The notes: generated from the sequence alone by a model not told the origin. 64,000 nucleotides of DNA from Solibacillus silvestris (GCA_001586195.1 CP014609.1:160001-224000); one strand, 5' to 3'; shown: positions 18,720 through 27,359, numbered from the stretch's first letter. Made by a program: numbers and translations.

Positions 18720-19265
18720 ATGAATGAATTATTAACGACTATTTATGATGAATACAACCGCTACATTTACCATCTTTGTTTAAAGCTTACACGCAATCAA
18801 AACGAAGCAGAAGATTTAATGCAGGAAGTTTGGGTAAAAGTTGTACGCTATGAAGAATCAGTATCAAAAGTAGACCATGTAAAAGCATGGCTTACAACAA
18901 TTACGATGAATACATTCCGCGACCGCTATCGCAAAAATGTACGTCGCAGTAAATACATGATGAATCAACCTGAACAATTAGACGTACCGATTTTAGATTT
19001 GGTTCCCAACAATGATTTTACGACAGAAGAACTTGTGGAAAAAACAGAAATCACAAAAATCGTGCAGGAGAAAATGGCACAGCTTGATAGCATTTACCAA
19101 AAAACATTATGGTATTTCTATGTGGACCAATTCTCATTAGCCGAAATTTCCGAATTGATGAAAGTGTCAATCGGTACGGTGAAATCTCGTCTATTCCGCG
19201 CAAAAGCACGCTTAAAAGAAATTTTACTATCCGATAATGGTGTCGCAGAAGCAGTATTGGCTTAG
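18720..19265 (+). CDS. ECF-type RNA polymerase sigma factor
   Basis: 181 residues. Region 2 spans about 8-75 (CLKLTRNQNEAEDLMQEVWVKV, the core-binding and -10 part). Region 4 spans about 120-172 with HTH AEISELMKVSIGTVKSRLFRAKARL. The start follows TCGGAGG. No anti-sigma gene follows; a terminator comes at once and the next genes form a separate unit. Control must therefore be encoded elsewhere or be transcriptional. The regulon is unknown. Confidence 0.92.
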   Translation: MNELLTTIYDEYNRYIYHLCLKLTRNQNEAEDLMQEVWVKVVRYEESVSKVDHVKAWLTTITMNTFRDRYRKNVRRSKYMMNQPEQLDVPILDLVPNNDFTTEELVEKTEITKIVQEKMAQLDSIYQKTLWYFYVDQFSLAEISELMKVSIGTVKSRLFRAKARLKEILLSDNGVAEAVLA

Positions 19266-19279
19266 TAAAAGATAGGACG

Positions 19280-19313
19280 AAAGCTATGGCAGAAAGTTGC
19301 CGTAGCTTTTTTT
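19280..19313 (+). terminator. terminator after the sigma factor gene
   Basis: AAGCTATGGC pairs with GCCGTAGCTT around AGAAAGTT, followed by a T tract. Confidence 0.85.
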
Positions 19314-19349
19314 AATTGCCTGGAGATCAAACCTTTATTAATACGTGAT

Positions 19350-19396
19350 TTGCTTTCAATAATATAATATGATAAATTATGAATGAACGTCAGTCA
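19350..19396 (+). promoter_or_regulatory. SMR operon promoter with TetR operator
   Basis: TTGCTT (19350) and TAAATT (19373) at 17 bases. The predicted start site is covered by TGAATGA-ACG-TCAGTCA (19380-19396), which matches the operator in front of the downstream TetR gene at 15 of 17 positions. Confidence 0.65.
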
Positions 19397-19416
19397 TTAA
19401 TTGTAGGAGGTAAGAG

Positions 19417-19764
19417 ATGAAAAAGTCATGGATTTATGTAGGGTTAACAAGTTTGTGCGAATTATTATGGATTTACGGCTTCAATGTAGCAAGTGCGTCA
19501 TGGCATTGGGCAATTATTATCCCACTTATCACTGTTGATTTTTATTTTTTAGCAAAAGCGTGTGAAGGACTACCGACTGGAACAGTTTATGCAATTTTCG
19601 CTGCTATTGGGACAATTGGTACGGCATTGATGGATGTTTATTTATTTGGTGAATCCTTTACAACATTGAAAATTGTATTCATAAGTATCATTGTAATAGG
19701 TGTGATGATGTTAAATATAGCGGATACATTGTCTGAACGGAAGGTAGAAAAGGGGGCGCTATAA
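19417..19764 (+). CDS. SMR family efflux subunit A (paired type)
   Basis: 115 residues, four membrane helices, with the SMR signature WIYVGLTSLCELLW, where Glu14 is the proton/drug-binding acidic residue. It is followed with no gap (stop codon then TTG) by a second SMR gene. The two would form an obligate heterodimer like the EbrAB or YkkCD type, exporting cationic drugs or guanidinium-like compounds. No guanidine riboswitch was seen upstream. Instead a TetR-type operator covers the start site. Confidence 0.92.
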   Translation: MKKSWIYVGLTSLCELLWIYGFNVASASWHWAIIIPLITVDFYFLAKACEGLPTGTVYAIFAAIGTIGTALMDVYLFGESFTTLKIVFISIIVIGVMMLNIADTLSERKVEKGAL

Positions 19765-20079
19765 TTGGGATGGATATTTGTAATTTTAGCTGCAATATTA
19801 GAAACAATTGGGGTTATTGGACTTAAGAAATTTAGTACCTCGAAGAAGCCGAAAGATTTAGTAACACTTGTTGCGGGTTTCGGTAGTGCTTTTTACTTTT
19901 TATATGCATCTTTTGAATATTTGCAGGTAAGTATTGCTTACGCTGTTTGGATTGGTCTTGGAACAACAGCAGCAGTCATTATTAATATGCTTTTTTTCGG
20001 CGAGTCAAGGAGCATAGGAAGAATGGTGGCTGTGTTTGTGATTGTTATTGGAGTTTCCGGATTAAAATATGTTTCATAG
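19765..20079 (+). CDS. SMR family efflux subunit B (paired type)
   Basis: 104 residues, four helices. The conserved glutamate is in ILAAILETIGVIGLK and a typical loop appears in VSIAYAVWIGLGT. TTG start directly after the stop of subunit A, with AAAGGGGG upstream inside the first gene, so translation is coupled. It is the partner of the preceding protein in an inner-membrane dimer. Confidence 0.92.
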   Translation: MGWIFVILAAILETIGVIGLKKFSTSKKPKDLVTLVAGFGSAFYFLYASFEYLQVSIAYAVWIGLGTTAAVIINMLFFGESRSIGRMVAVFVIVIGVSGLKYVS

Positions 20080-20143
20080 CATAATATTATTGTTTTGGTA
20101 CATTGTTTCTTCTTTGAACTTTCGTTATCATGAAAGTAGTTTC

Positions 20144-20160
20144 TGAATGAACTTCATTCA
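20144..20160. promoter_or_regulatory. TetR autoregulatory operator
   Basis: TGAATGA-ACT-TCATTCA, a perfect inverted repeat 20 bases before the TetR start, with the same spacing as the SMR operator at 19380. Confidence 0.7.
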
Positions 20161-20180
20161 ACAAGATAGGGGATGGCGTA

Positions 20181-20747
20181 TTGAATAAAAAACAAAAAAT
20201 TATTGAAGCAACAATTGAGCAATTTATAAATAAAGGTGTAGAAGGCACAAAAATTTCAGATATAGTTAAGGCCGCTGGAATTGCTCAAGGCACATTTTAT
20301 TTGTACTTCCCTTCAAAATTTTCAGTCATGCCTGAAATTGCTAAATATGCTGTAGATGAAATTATGAAAAGTATCGAAGAAAATGTTAATTTAGATGAAT
20401 CTTTTGACCAAAAAATTGAGCAACTTATTAAAGCAGTGTTCCAAATTAATGAGCAGAAAAAAGAGCTGTTTGCGATTTTATATGCAGGTCTTGCACAAAG
20501 TGAACATTTAAAACAATGGGAATCAATATATGCGCCGTTCTATGAGTGGGTGTATAATTTCTTGAATGAAGCATTGCAAAAAGGCGAAATTCGTTCGACT
20601 ATTGATGCTTCACGTACATCGCGAATTTTAATCGGCTTATTCGAGTCGACAGCGGAGCAATTATATCTATATGATTCTACGACAACTGAAGAAATTCAGG
20701 CCCAATATGAGGAACTTGTTAAATTTACGAAAAGCGCATTGAAATAG
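20181..20747 (+). CDS. TetR family repressor of the SMR pump
   Basis: 188 residues. The N-terminal HTH (about 8-50) contains GTKISDIVKAAGIAQGTFYLYF; the helical ligand-binding domain follows. TTG start, with AGGGGATG upstream. The gene follows the SMR pair and shares an operator motif with it, so it very likely represses both and is released by a pump substrate. The motif is seen directly; the regulatory link is inferred. Confidence 0.9.
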   Translation: MNKKQKIIEATIEQFINKGVEGTKISDIVKAAGIAQGTFYLYFPSKFSVMPEIAKYAVDEIMKSIEENVNLDESFDQKIEQLIKAVFQINEQKKELFAILYAGLAQSEHLKQWESIYAPFYEWVYNFLNEALQKGEIRSTIDASRTSRILIGLFESTAEQLYLYDSTTTEEIQAQYEELVKFTKSALK

Positions 20748-20759
20748 ATGCGTTTTTTA
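20731..20759 (+). terminator. terminator overlapping the TetR gene end
   Basis: AAAGCGCAT pairs with ATGCGTTTT, followed by T. The left arm lies within the last codons. Confidence 0.75.
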
Positions 20760-20855
20760 TTTTATATCTATAAGACTAATGGATTTTTCTAGAAAATAAT
20801 TTGATAAAGCAGAAATTAAACTGTAGTCAGAGCAACAAACATTTTGTTTCAACAG

Positions 20856-20887
20856 AAAAAAGCGAGCAAAGAGCTGCTCGCTTTTTT
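20856..20887. terminator. bidirectional terminator
   Basis: AAAAAAGCGAGCA pairs with TGCTCGCTTTTTT. It ends the MarR gene from the right and backs up the TetR terminator. Confidence 0.88.
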
Positions 20888-21311
20888 AAAACTTCGTACA
20901 TTTTTCAAAGATTGCCGTTAAAGTTTTAATTTCATCTTCTGTTAACATGCCGAACAGATTTTCGAAAAGATTGTCTACTTGCTGTTGAGAGCGTTCGAGC
21001 ACTTCGATTCCTGCTTCGGTAATATGAATTTGCGAAGCGCGGCGATCCGTTTCATTTTGTGTTTTTTCAATGAGCCCCGCCTTAATGAGCTTCGTCGTCA
21101 AAACAGTCACGCCACCTGTTGTCACTTTCAGCTTTTCTGCAATGGCAGAAGGGCGCTTTGGTCCGTCTGTATGCAAATAAGCCAAAATTAAAATATGTGA
21201 TTTCGAGAAGCCTAACTGATTTTGACTGTTCCATTGATTAGCAATTTTGCGTTCCAACGATGTCATCTGTTCAAAAAGTTCGGTTAACTGCTCGCGTTTA
21301 TGCTCATTCAT
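20886..21311 (-). CDS. MarR family transcriptional regulator
   Basis: 141 residues with a winged HTH (about 45-110, including RPSAIAEKLKVTTGGVTVLTTKLIKAGL and the wing DRRASQIHIT). ATG chosen nine bases after GGAG; a TTG five codons earlier is the alternative. It lies 24 bases downstream of the Spx-like gene on the same strand, so the two form an operon. The promoter region of the pair carries a CTTAC-CA-GTAAG palindrome suited to MarR autoregulation. Confidence 0.9.
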   Translation of the reverse strand: MNEHKREQLTELFEQMTSLERKIANQWNSQNQLGFSKSHILILAYLHTDGPKRPSAIAEKLKVTTGGVTVLTTKLIKAGLIEKTQNETDRRASQIHITEAGIEVLERSQQQVDNLFENLFGMLTEDEIKTLTAIFEKCTKF

Positions 21312-21335
21312 CAGTGTCAACTCCAAATATTATCA

Positions 21336-21737
21336 CTATTCTACGGCTAATTTTTGAAGGGCATTTAATTCAAATGCACGCACTTTACGAGGGATGAAAC
21401 GACGAATGTCCATTTCGTTATAGCCGATCTGAATGCGTTTTTCATCAAGTAAAATAGGGCTGCGCAACATACGAGGATGCTGTTGAATTAAGTTGTACAA
21501 CTCTTGAATGGATAACTGATCAATATCAATGTCCAGATTTTTGAAATCATTCGAGTTTGTCGCAATAATTTCATCCGTACCATCTTCAGTCATACTTAAA
21601 ATATGTTTAAACTCTGCTAAAGTCAAAGATTGAGAAGTTGTTCTTTTTTCAGTATAAGTAATATTATTTTCGTTTAGCCATTTCAATGCTTTTCGTGATG
21701 AGGAACAGCTCGATTGTGTATAGATTGTTACTGTCAT
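21336..21737 (-). CDS. Spx/ArsC family protein lacking the second redox cysteine
   Basis: 133 residues with the thioredoxin-like Spx/ArsC fold. It begins MTVTIYTQSSCSSSRKA. Typical Spx has CxxC at this point; here only the first cysteine remains (CSSS), so the intramolecular disulfide switch is not possible. RSPILLDEKRIQIGYNEMDIRRFIPRKVR matches the Spx C-terminal region that contacts RNA polymerase. It could be a redox-insensitive Spx-type RNAP-binding regulator. Co-transcribed with the MarR gene downstream. Confidence 0.88.
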   Translation of the reverse strand: MTVTIYTQSSCSSSRKALKWLNENNITYTEKRTTSQSLTLAEFKHILSMTEDGTDEIIATNSNDFKNLDIDIDQLSIQELYNLIQQHPRMLRSPILLDEKRIQIGYNEMDIRRFIPRKVRAFELNALQKLAVE

Positions 21738-21812
21738 AATTAATTTCCTCGCTTTCCCATAATCAATAATTTGGTGATAGCTTAGTTGTAAGACATTTAC
21801 TTATAATAATAT

Positions 21813-21824
21813 CTTACCAGTAAG
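21813..21824. promoter_or_regulatory. operator candidate of the Spx-MarR operon
   Basis: CTTAC-CA-GTAAG, a perfect short palindrome 76 bases before the Spx-like start. A second half GTAAG occurs at 21788. The rest of 21825-22313 is AT-rich with scattered ATTAGAA/TTCTAAT strings but no gene that I can support. Confidence 0.4.
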
Positions 21825-22313
21825 CTATTAGTAATGCAACAAGTTTATTATATGTTTCCCTATATCTGTATACCCATTCTTCTAATAAATTATACGTATA
21901 AAACTATAAAAAGTTTCTAATTTAATATTACAGTTTTGTAAAGTAGAAATTAGAAGAGGGAGGGGATTACTGGGCGCGGTGAGTTTTAAATAGGAAATTA
22001 TTCTAATATGTAGTTGGAGAGTGCTCTAAAATACCGCGACTTTTTAATATATTCCTGAATTATGCCAGTTAGAACTTTCTGTAAAAAAATTTTTTTGAAA
22101 TTCAGAGGATATTGAACTGAAATTACCAATAAAACAGCATTTGTTTCAATAAAATTGGCAGTGTTTCTAATAAATGCTCGAACATTTAATATATTCGTTA
22201 GTTATAATAAAAAGTCCTTGCCAAGCGCTATTATATTGGCGTAAAATTCCGAAAACTAAAGGCAATTTTCAAATATTTGCCACATTTATTCTGAGTAAAA
22301 CAAACCGAAACTC

Positions 22314-22347
22314 AAAACAGCGCACTCCGTAAAAGAGTGCGCTGCTT
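22314..22347 (-). terminator. terminator of the ABC-F gene
   Basis: On the minus strand GCAGCGCACTC pairs with GAGTGCGCTGT around TTTTACG, followed by TTT. Confidence 0.85.
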
Positions 22348-22357
22348 CATTAAAAAA

Positions 22358-23938
22358 CTATTTAAATTCGTTTAATTCCTTTGTTTCACGCGTCGTGAAC
22401 CAATCTTGCACGTTCCACACTTTCGTAGCCAAGCCCTCATAGAATTCCGGTTCATGCGATACAAGAACGATTGTACCTTTGAATTCTTTCATGGCGCGTT
22501 TAAGCTCTTCTTTCGCATCAACGTCCAAGTGGTTTGTCGGTTCGTCAAAGATCAGCCAGTTTGTTTGATCCATCATCAGCTTGCAAAGACGTACTTTTGC
22601 CTGCTCACCACCAGAAAGAGAATTCAGTGGGCGAGTAATATGGTCCGTTTTTAGACCGGCACGTGCCAATGCAGCACGAACTTGTGCTTGTTCCATAGAA
22701 GGGAACGCATTCCATACATCATCGATCGGTGTGATTTTATCTGCTTTTACTTCCTGTTCGAAGTATGATGGCTCCAAATAGTCACCTAAAATCACTTTAC
22801 CGTCCAACGGTTGAACTTTGCCTAACATTGTTTTCAGTAATGTCGATTTCCCGACACCATTCATGCCGACTAACGCAATTTTTTCACCGCGCTCGATTTG
22901 GAATGTAAGTGGCGGCAATAATGGTTTTTCTTTATCATAACCAATTACCAAACCTTCCGCTTCCACTACGTAACGGCCAGGTGTACGCGCTTCTTTAAAG
23001 CTGAACTCCGGTTTTACGGCAGTTTCTGGGCGATCAATGCGCTCCATACGATCCAACTGCTTCGCACGTGATTTTGCACGACCACTTGTTGAGTAACGTG
23101 CTTTGTTGCGCGCAATGAAATCTTCCTGCTGCTTAATAAATTCCTGCTGTTTTTCATATGCATCGATATGCTGGCGCTTGTTAATTTCAGCAAGCTCAAT
23201 AAATTTCTCATATGTGGCAGTGTAACGCGTCATTTTAGCAAATTCTAAATGTAAAATCACATCGACAACATTGTTCATGAATTCCGTATCATGCGAAATT
23301 AACAGGAATGCATACGGATAGTTTTTCAAGTAGTTTTTCAGCCAAGTAACATGCTCTTCATCAAGATAGTTCGTCGGCTCGTCCAGTAATAATACTTTTG
23401 GCTTTTCAAGTAAAAGCTTAGCAAGTAAAACTTTTGTACGCTGTCCACCAGATAATGCGGCAACATCACGCTCCAGGCCGATTGCATCCAACCCTAAACC
23501 ACGAGCAATCTCATCAATTTTCATATCGAGGCTATAGAAGTCACCGGCATCCAATGCATCCTGGATTTCAGACATTTCTTCCAATAGGCTGTCGTAATCT
23601 GCATCAGGCTCGCCTAATTCCACAGAAATTTCATTTAAACGCTCTTCCTTCTTATATAAAGGTGCAAACGCGTCACGTAATGCATCACGCATTGAACGGC
23701 CGGCAGTTAAAACCGTATGCTGATCCAAATAACCGTAATGTGTGCCAGGCAGCCATTCCACTTTTCCTTCATCATGAATTGCTTGCCCTGTAATGATGCT
23801 CATCAATGTTGATTTCCCAACACCGTTTGCACCAACAAGTCCGATATGATCGCCTTCAACAAGACGGAACGAAACATCTTTAAATAACGTACGGTCACCA
23901 AATGAATGACCTAAATTTTCAACAGTTAATATTGCCAT
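22358..23938 (-). CDS. ABC-F family ATPase (ribosome-associated type)
   Basis: 526 residues, two ATP-binding cassettes and no membrane segments. First cassette: Walker A GANGVGKST and signature ALSGGQRTK. Second: GMNGVGKST, SLSGGEQAK and FDEPTNHLD. A charged linker (about 235-310) between them is the P-site tRNA-interaction motif region of ABC-F proteins. It resembles the YkpA/YbiT-type housekeeping ABC-F group involved in translation on stalled ribosomes, not a drug exporter. The start follows CGGAGG. Monocistronic. Confidence 0.93.
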   Translation of the reverse strand: MAILTVENLGHSFGDRTLFKDVSFRLVEGDHIGLVGANGVGKSTLMSIITGQAIHDEGKVEWLPGTHYGYLDQHTVLTAGRSMRDALRDAFAPLYKKEERLNEISVELGEPDADYDSLLEEMSEIQDALDAGDFYSLDMKIDEIARGLGLDAIGLERDVAALSGGQRTKVLLAKLLLEKPKVLLLDEPTNYLDEEHVTWLKNYLKNYPYAFLLISHDTEFMNNVVDVILHLEFAKMTRYTATYEKFIELAEINKRQHIDAYEKQQEFIKQQEDFIARNKARYSTSGRAKSRAKQLDRMERIDRPETAVKPEFSFKEARTPGRYVVEAEGLVIGYDKEKPLLPPLTFQIERGEKIALVGMNGVGKSTLLKTMLGKVQPLDGKVILGDYLEPSYFEQEVKADKITPIDDVWNAFPSMEQAQVRAALARAGLKTDHITRPLNSLSGGEQAKVRLCKLMMDQTNWLIFDEPTNHLDVDAKEELKRAMKEFKGTIVLVSHEPEFYEGLATKVWNVQDWFTTRETKELNEFK

Positions 23939-24054
23939 ATATAATCCTCCGAGTGTTTAAGTGTTTGCTACTAATAACGTTGATTTTTGTTTGGCGGAAG
24001 CTTTACTCACCGCCTGCATTCCAATCAACTAGATTCTTCTAAAAAATTTATCCA

Positions 24055-24085
24055 TTAAAAAACCCGCAACATTAAAGTGCTGCGA
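24055..24085 (-). terminator. terminator of the SE1832-like gene
   Basis: On the minus strand CGCAGCA pairs with TGTTGCG around CTTTAA, then GGTTTTTT. The left arm lies within the last codons of the gene. Confidence 0.8.
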
Positions 24086-24260
24086 GCTGTTTGTTTAGTT
24101 CTGCTAGCCGTGCTTCCATATTTTCAAGGCGTGCGAGCGCTTGTTTTACTGAGTCTGCATGGCCAAGTGATTCTAGCTTTTCCATGTCGCCTTGAAGATT
24201 GATGTAATCATTCTTTAATTCGGCGATTTGCTGCTGAAGCTGGTCTTTTGTTAGCATCAT
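24072..24260 (-). CDS. small coiled-coil protein (SE1832-like)
   Basis: 62 residues, almost entirely helical with heptad-spaced Leu/Ile (QQQIAELKNDYINLQGDMEKLES). It resembles the short SE1832 family of Firmicutes by pattern and length, from memory. No catalytic residues are visible, and its role is unknown. The start follows AAAGGAG. Own terminator; not obviously coupled to neighbours. Confidence 0.78.
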   Translation of the reverse strand: MMLTKDQLQQQIAELKNDYINLQGDMEKLESLGHADSVKQALARLENMEARLAELNKQLAAL

Positions 24261-24348
24261 TAATTACTCCTTTATTTTCGGAAATTAATCTTTTCATATT
24301 GTAACATAATGCATACATTTATGTGATGGGGAAAGCCTAATTTTTTAG

Positions 24349-25383
24349 TTAAATATGGGCCATATTATGACGGGCATAAGCTAAATCGAGCAGCAGGTTT
24401 TTGAGGATTTCATTATTTGTTAAAATTTCAAGACTGCGCTGCTTGCGTACAGCTCGTTCACGGCGCTGCTCATGAAGTAAAAGCTCCATCACGGCATTTT
24501 GAATAATGGATTGCTTCATTTTCCGACCTAGGCCAATATGGATAAAGCCGTTCATTTCGCGTGTGAATGCATAGTTCAGCTCATTATCCTGCTGGGCCGT
24601 TGTAATACAAGGGATCCCGGCTGCTGCCACTTTGTATGGTGTATAGTTGGCATTGCAAATAATCAAGTCTGCTTGTGGCATCAACTCGAGCAGGGCATCA
24701 GCTTTTTGAACGATGACAGTATTCTTCCGGCTTAGTGCCATCATTTTTAGACTATCAATGTCATGATGGTATTCATCGTCAATCGCGACTGAAATTTTTA
24801 ATGGAATTTGCAATTGTGTTAAGTGGCGTAAAGTGCGGTAAGTCAGGTTGTTGCTATCCCCATCTTCAAATGCGACAACAATATGGGGTAGCGAATCTTT
24901 AATCGAGCTGTCAGGTTTTTCAAGGATTTGGTGTGCGATTTTTTCTAAATTTGGCGGGACGGCAAACGCATAGCTGCCTGCCAGTTCATGTGTATGCGGC
25001 TCTTCATGGGATTCCCCAAACAACGAAACGATATGACAGTCGCTAAGCTGTGCACCCATGCCAAAATCGTCAAAATGAACAATCGTCGAGCAAAACGGTT
25101 TAATCATTTCAATTTGTTCAACTTGGGTATCTTTACCTTCATGGATAATTAAATGAGGCTCCAATTCACGCATTTTCTTTTTAAGTTCGATAAAACGATC
25201 AAATTTTACAATATTTAAGCCTGTTTGGGCCAATTTATCAAGAAGCTGTTCGTTTGCAGTTTTTACAAAGAGAATGACCTCTTCATCCTGCAACAGATTT
25301 GCCAAAGTTACTGCACGCTCAAAAGGATATGTTCCTTTAATCTCACAATGCTCGATAATCCATATAATTTTTCTTTTTTGCAC
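24349..25383 (-). CDS. glycosyltransferase-like (PseG/SpsG-type fold) protein
   Basis: 344 residues from a GTG start that follows AAAGGATGG; an upstream extension overlaps the divergent gene and has no ribosome site. The N-terminus (IIWIIEHCEIKGTYPFERAVTLANLL), FDDFGMGAQLSDCHIV in the middle, and CNANYTPYKVAAAGIPCITTAQQDNEL near the C-terminus fit the two-domain GT-B/PseG-SpsG pattern of UDP-sugar hydrolases. No pseudaminic or legionaminic acid genes adjoin it, so the substrate is unknown. Divergent from the TIP30-like oxidoreductase. Confidence 0.7.
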   Translation of the reverse strand: MQKRKIIWIIEHCEIKGTYPFERAVTLANLLQDEEVILFVKTANEQLLDKLAQTGLNIVKFDRFIELKKKMRELEPHLIIHEGKDTQVEQIEMIKPFCSTIVHFDDFGMGAQLSDCHIVSLFGESHEEPHTHELAGSYAFAVPPNLEKIAHQILEKPDSSIKDSLPHIVVAFEDGDSNNLTYRTLRHLTQLQIPLKISVAIDDEYHHDIDSLKMMALSRKNTVIVQKADALLELMPQADLIICNANYTPYKVAAAGIPCITTAQQDNELNYAFTREMNGFIHIGLGRKMKQSIIQNAVMELLLHEQRRERAVRKQRSLEILTNNEILKNLLLDLAYARHNMAHI

Positions 25384-25494
25384 GTAAATCCCATCCTTTC
25401 CACTATCTCTATAAAATATGGTGGGATTGCCGAAATTATGAATGAAAGAGCTTTCTACATATACATACATCAAAATAAAGAAAAGAGGAAACAT

Positions 25495-26301
25495 ATGAAA
25501 ACCATGCGTTCAGCGTTGGTCGTAGGTGCAACAGGATTGGTCGGTTTTTCCCTTGTGAAGTTATTATGCGAGAGTGAGGAGTATGCAGCTGTCAATGTCC
25601 TTTCGAGAAGACCGCTTGATTTTACGCACCCAAAATTAGTTGTAAAGCTGTGTGAATTTGATCAGATTGCAGATAAGGATATTGAATTTGCTCATGAGGT
25701 ATTTTGTTGTTTAGGAACGACGATGAAAAAAGCCGGGTCAAAGCAACAATTTGAAAAGGTCGATTTTGAGTATCCATTAACGATTGCAGCCATCGCAAAA
25801 AACCGAGGAGTTGGTCATTTCATTGTTATTTCCGCAATGGGAGCAAATGAGAAGGCACTTGCTTATTATAGTCAGGTAAAGGGAAAATTGGAGGCAGAAC
25901 TTATTAAAATAGATTTCCCGCGACTATCCATCGTACGTCCATCACTTATTACAGGAGATCGCCAAGAATTCCGTCTAGGAGAAACAATAGGCGATAAAGT
26001 ATTAAAGGTGCTGAACCCAATCTTAGTCGGACCGTTGAAAAAGATGCATTCCATTCCGGCAACGCAAATTGCATTGGCAATGAAAGTAATTGCACTACAC
26101 GGGAAAAAGCAAAAAGTGGCGATATACTTATCCGATGAACTGCTGGAAATGCAAATGCCCATTATTGAAGAGAAGGAAGCTTTAGAAGAGGAAGAAGTGA
26201 GCTTTAACTGGGATAAATACAAAGAAGAAGTGCTATCGCCAGTAGGTATTGAGGACGAAGAAGTCAATCGGAAAAACGAAAACCCAAATAATAGGGAGTA
26301 A
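25495..26301 (+). CDS. NAD(P)-binding oxidoreductase (HTATIP2/TIP30-like SDR)
   Basis: 268 residues. Rossmann motif VVGATGLVGFSLVKLL at the N-terminus, CCLGTTMKKAGS, and VISAMGANEKALAYYSQVKGKLE with the SDR Tyr and Lys (YSQVK). This is the atypical short-chain group that includes TIP30. The ATG follows AAGAGG; an in-frame extension upstream runs through the neighbour's divergent promoter and is unlikely. The acidic C-terminal tail (EEKEALEEEE) is unusual. Substrate unknown. Confidence 0.88.
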   Translation: MKTMRSALVVGATGLVGFSLVKLLCESEEYAAVNVLSRRPLDFTHPKLVVKLCEFDQIADKDIEFAHEVFCCLGTTMKKAGSKQQFEKVDFEYPLTIAAIAKNRGVGHFIVISAMGANEKALAYYSQVKGKLEAELIKIDFPRLSIVRPSLITGDRQEFRLGETIGDKVLKVLNPILVGPLKKMHSIPATQIALAMKVIALHGKKQKVAIYLSDELLEMQMPIIEEKEALEEEEVSFNWDKYKEEVLSPVGIEDEEVNRKNENPNNRE

Positions 26302-26523
26302 TGCTGGTTATAAGGCTAATCTTATCCGCTATTTCTGAAACCGGCCAAGAAACGAAACCGTAACGAAACTTAGCAATGCTAGTGGGAAATTATTCTAATC
26401 CCTTTCCCGATATAACAATGTAAGACGAAAGACTGAAATTGAACTTAACTAAGCAACTACCTATTAAAAAGCAATGTTATTCTGATACAATATGAGTACA
26501 ATGATTTACATGGAGGAACATTT

Positions 26524-27078
26524 ATGAAAATATTACTTGTCGATGGAACCATTTTTGGTCGTAAAACCGGCGTTCTTTTGGAACAGGTTCAACAATATAT
26601 TCAAGCTTTCAACCCTTCGCTAGAATTGGAGATTTTATATTTCTCGAAATTACAGCATCAAATTTTAGATGGCAGTCCGCTAAATGATGATATGAAAAAA
26701 ATGATTCAAAAATTTGAAGAAGCAGATGCTTACATTTTCGCGTCGCCGATTTTCCAGGCATCAATTCCAGGCGTACTGAAAAATGCCTTTGATATGATTC
26801 CACCAAAAGCGTTACGCTACAAGCCGGCAGCAATTATCGGCAATGGCGGAACATACCAGCATCATTTAGTACTGGAAAACCAGCTGCGTCCGATTCTTGA
26901 TTACTTCCGCTGCCTAGTTACACCAAACTATGTATACACACATGCGGACCACTTCGATAAAGAAAATAAAATTATTGATGAAGATGTACACAACCGCCTG
27001 CGCGAACTTGCACGCGTATTCGTTCAATATTGCGAAATGACAAAAACATTATCAAAACAAGCAGTTGATATGCAATAA
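26524..27078 (+). CDS. NADPH-dependent FMN reductase-like flavoprotein
   Basis: 184 residues with a flavodoxin-like fold. FMN phosphate loop VDGTIFGRKTG, ASPIFQASIPGVLKNAFDMIP (the hallmark SPxYxxxxPxxLKN region of the family) and IIGNGGTYQHHL. It reduces FMN, quinones or azo compounds with NAD(P)H. The start follows TGGAGG. Monocistronic, with a strong terminator. Confidence 0.9.
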   Translation: MKILLVDGTIFGRKTGVLLEQVQQYIQAFNPSLELEILYFSKLQHQILDGSPLNDDMKKMIQKFEEADAYIFASPIFQASIPGVLKNAFDMIPPKALRYKPAAIIGNGGTYQHHLVLENQLRPILDYFRCLVTPNYVYTHADHFDKENKIIDEDVHNRLRELARVFVQYCEMTKTLSKQAVDMQ

Positions 27079-27083
27079 CCATT

Positions 27084-27120
27084 AAGAAGCCTCCGTTTAA
27101 ATACGGAAGCTTCTTTTTTA
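27084..27120 (+). terminator. terminator of the FMN reductase gene
   Basis: AAGAAGCCTCCGT pairs with ACGGAAGCTTCTT around TTAAAT, followed by T. Confidence 0.9.
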
Positions 27121-27263
27121 TTACCCTCAGCAAATGCATCATAACTCCTCAAAGATTCATGTATATAAACTTGCGTATAATATATTTCTTTATTCAACAT
27201 AATTTAGGATTAGGAAGATGCTATAATAGGATTGTTAAAATTTGTAATGAGGAGGATTCGTAA

Positions 27264-27359
27264 ATAGTTTCAATTGAATCCAACGTCATTTTGAAGTACC
27301 ATGAATATTTATGTAAAGAGAAGATTTTACTTCCGGAGCATTTGGAGGCGAACCGATAG
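27264..27359 (+). CDS. possible 31-codon leader ORF with ATA start, coupled to helD
   Basis: A GAGGAGG ribosome site (27249-27255) has no ATG, GTG or TTG at the proper distance, but an ATA eight bases on opens a 31-codon frame. Its TAG stop overlaps the GTG start of helD (TAGTG). The product ends CKEKILLPEHLEANR and looks protein-like. Either this is a rare AUA start (which would keep expression low), an ATG lost by mutation, or chance. Function unknown. Confidence 0.35.
   Translation: MVSIESNVILKYHEYLCKEKILLPEHLEANR

Noticed and set aside
19397-19416. Guanidine riboswitch before the SMR genes
   Set aside because: Only about 20 bases separate the operator and the start, with no conserved riboswitch motif.
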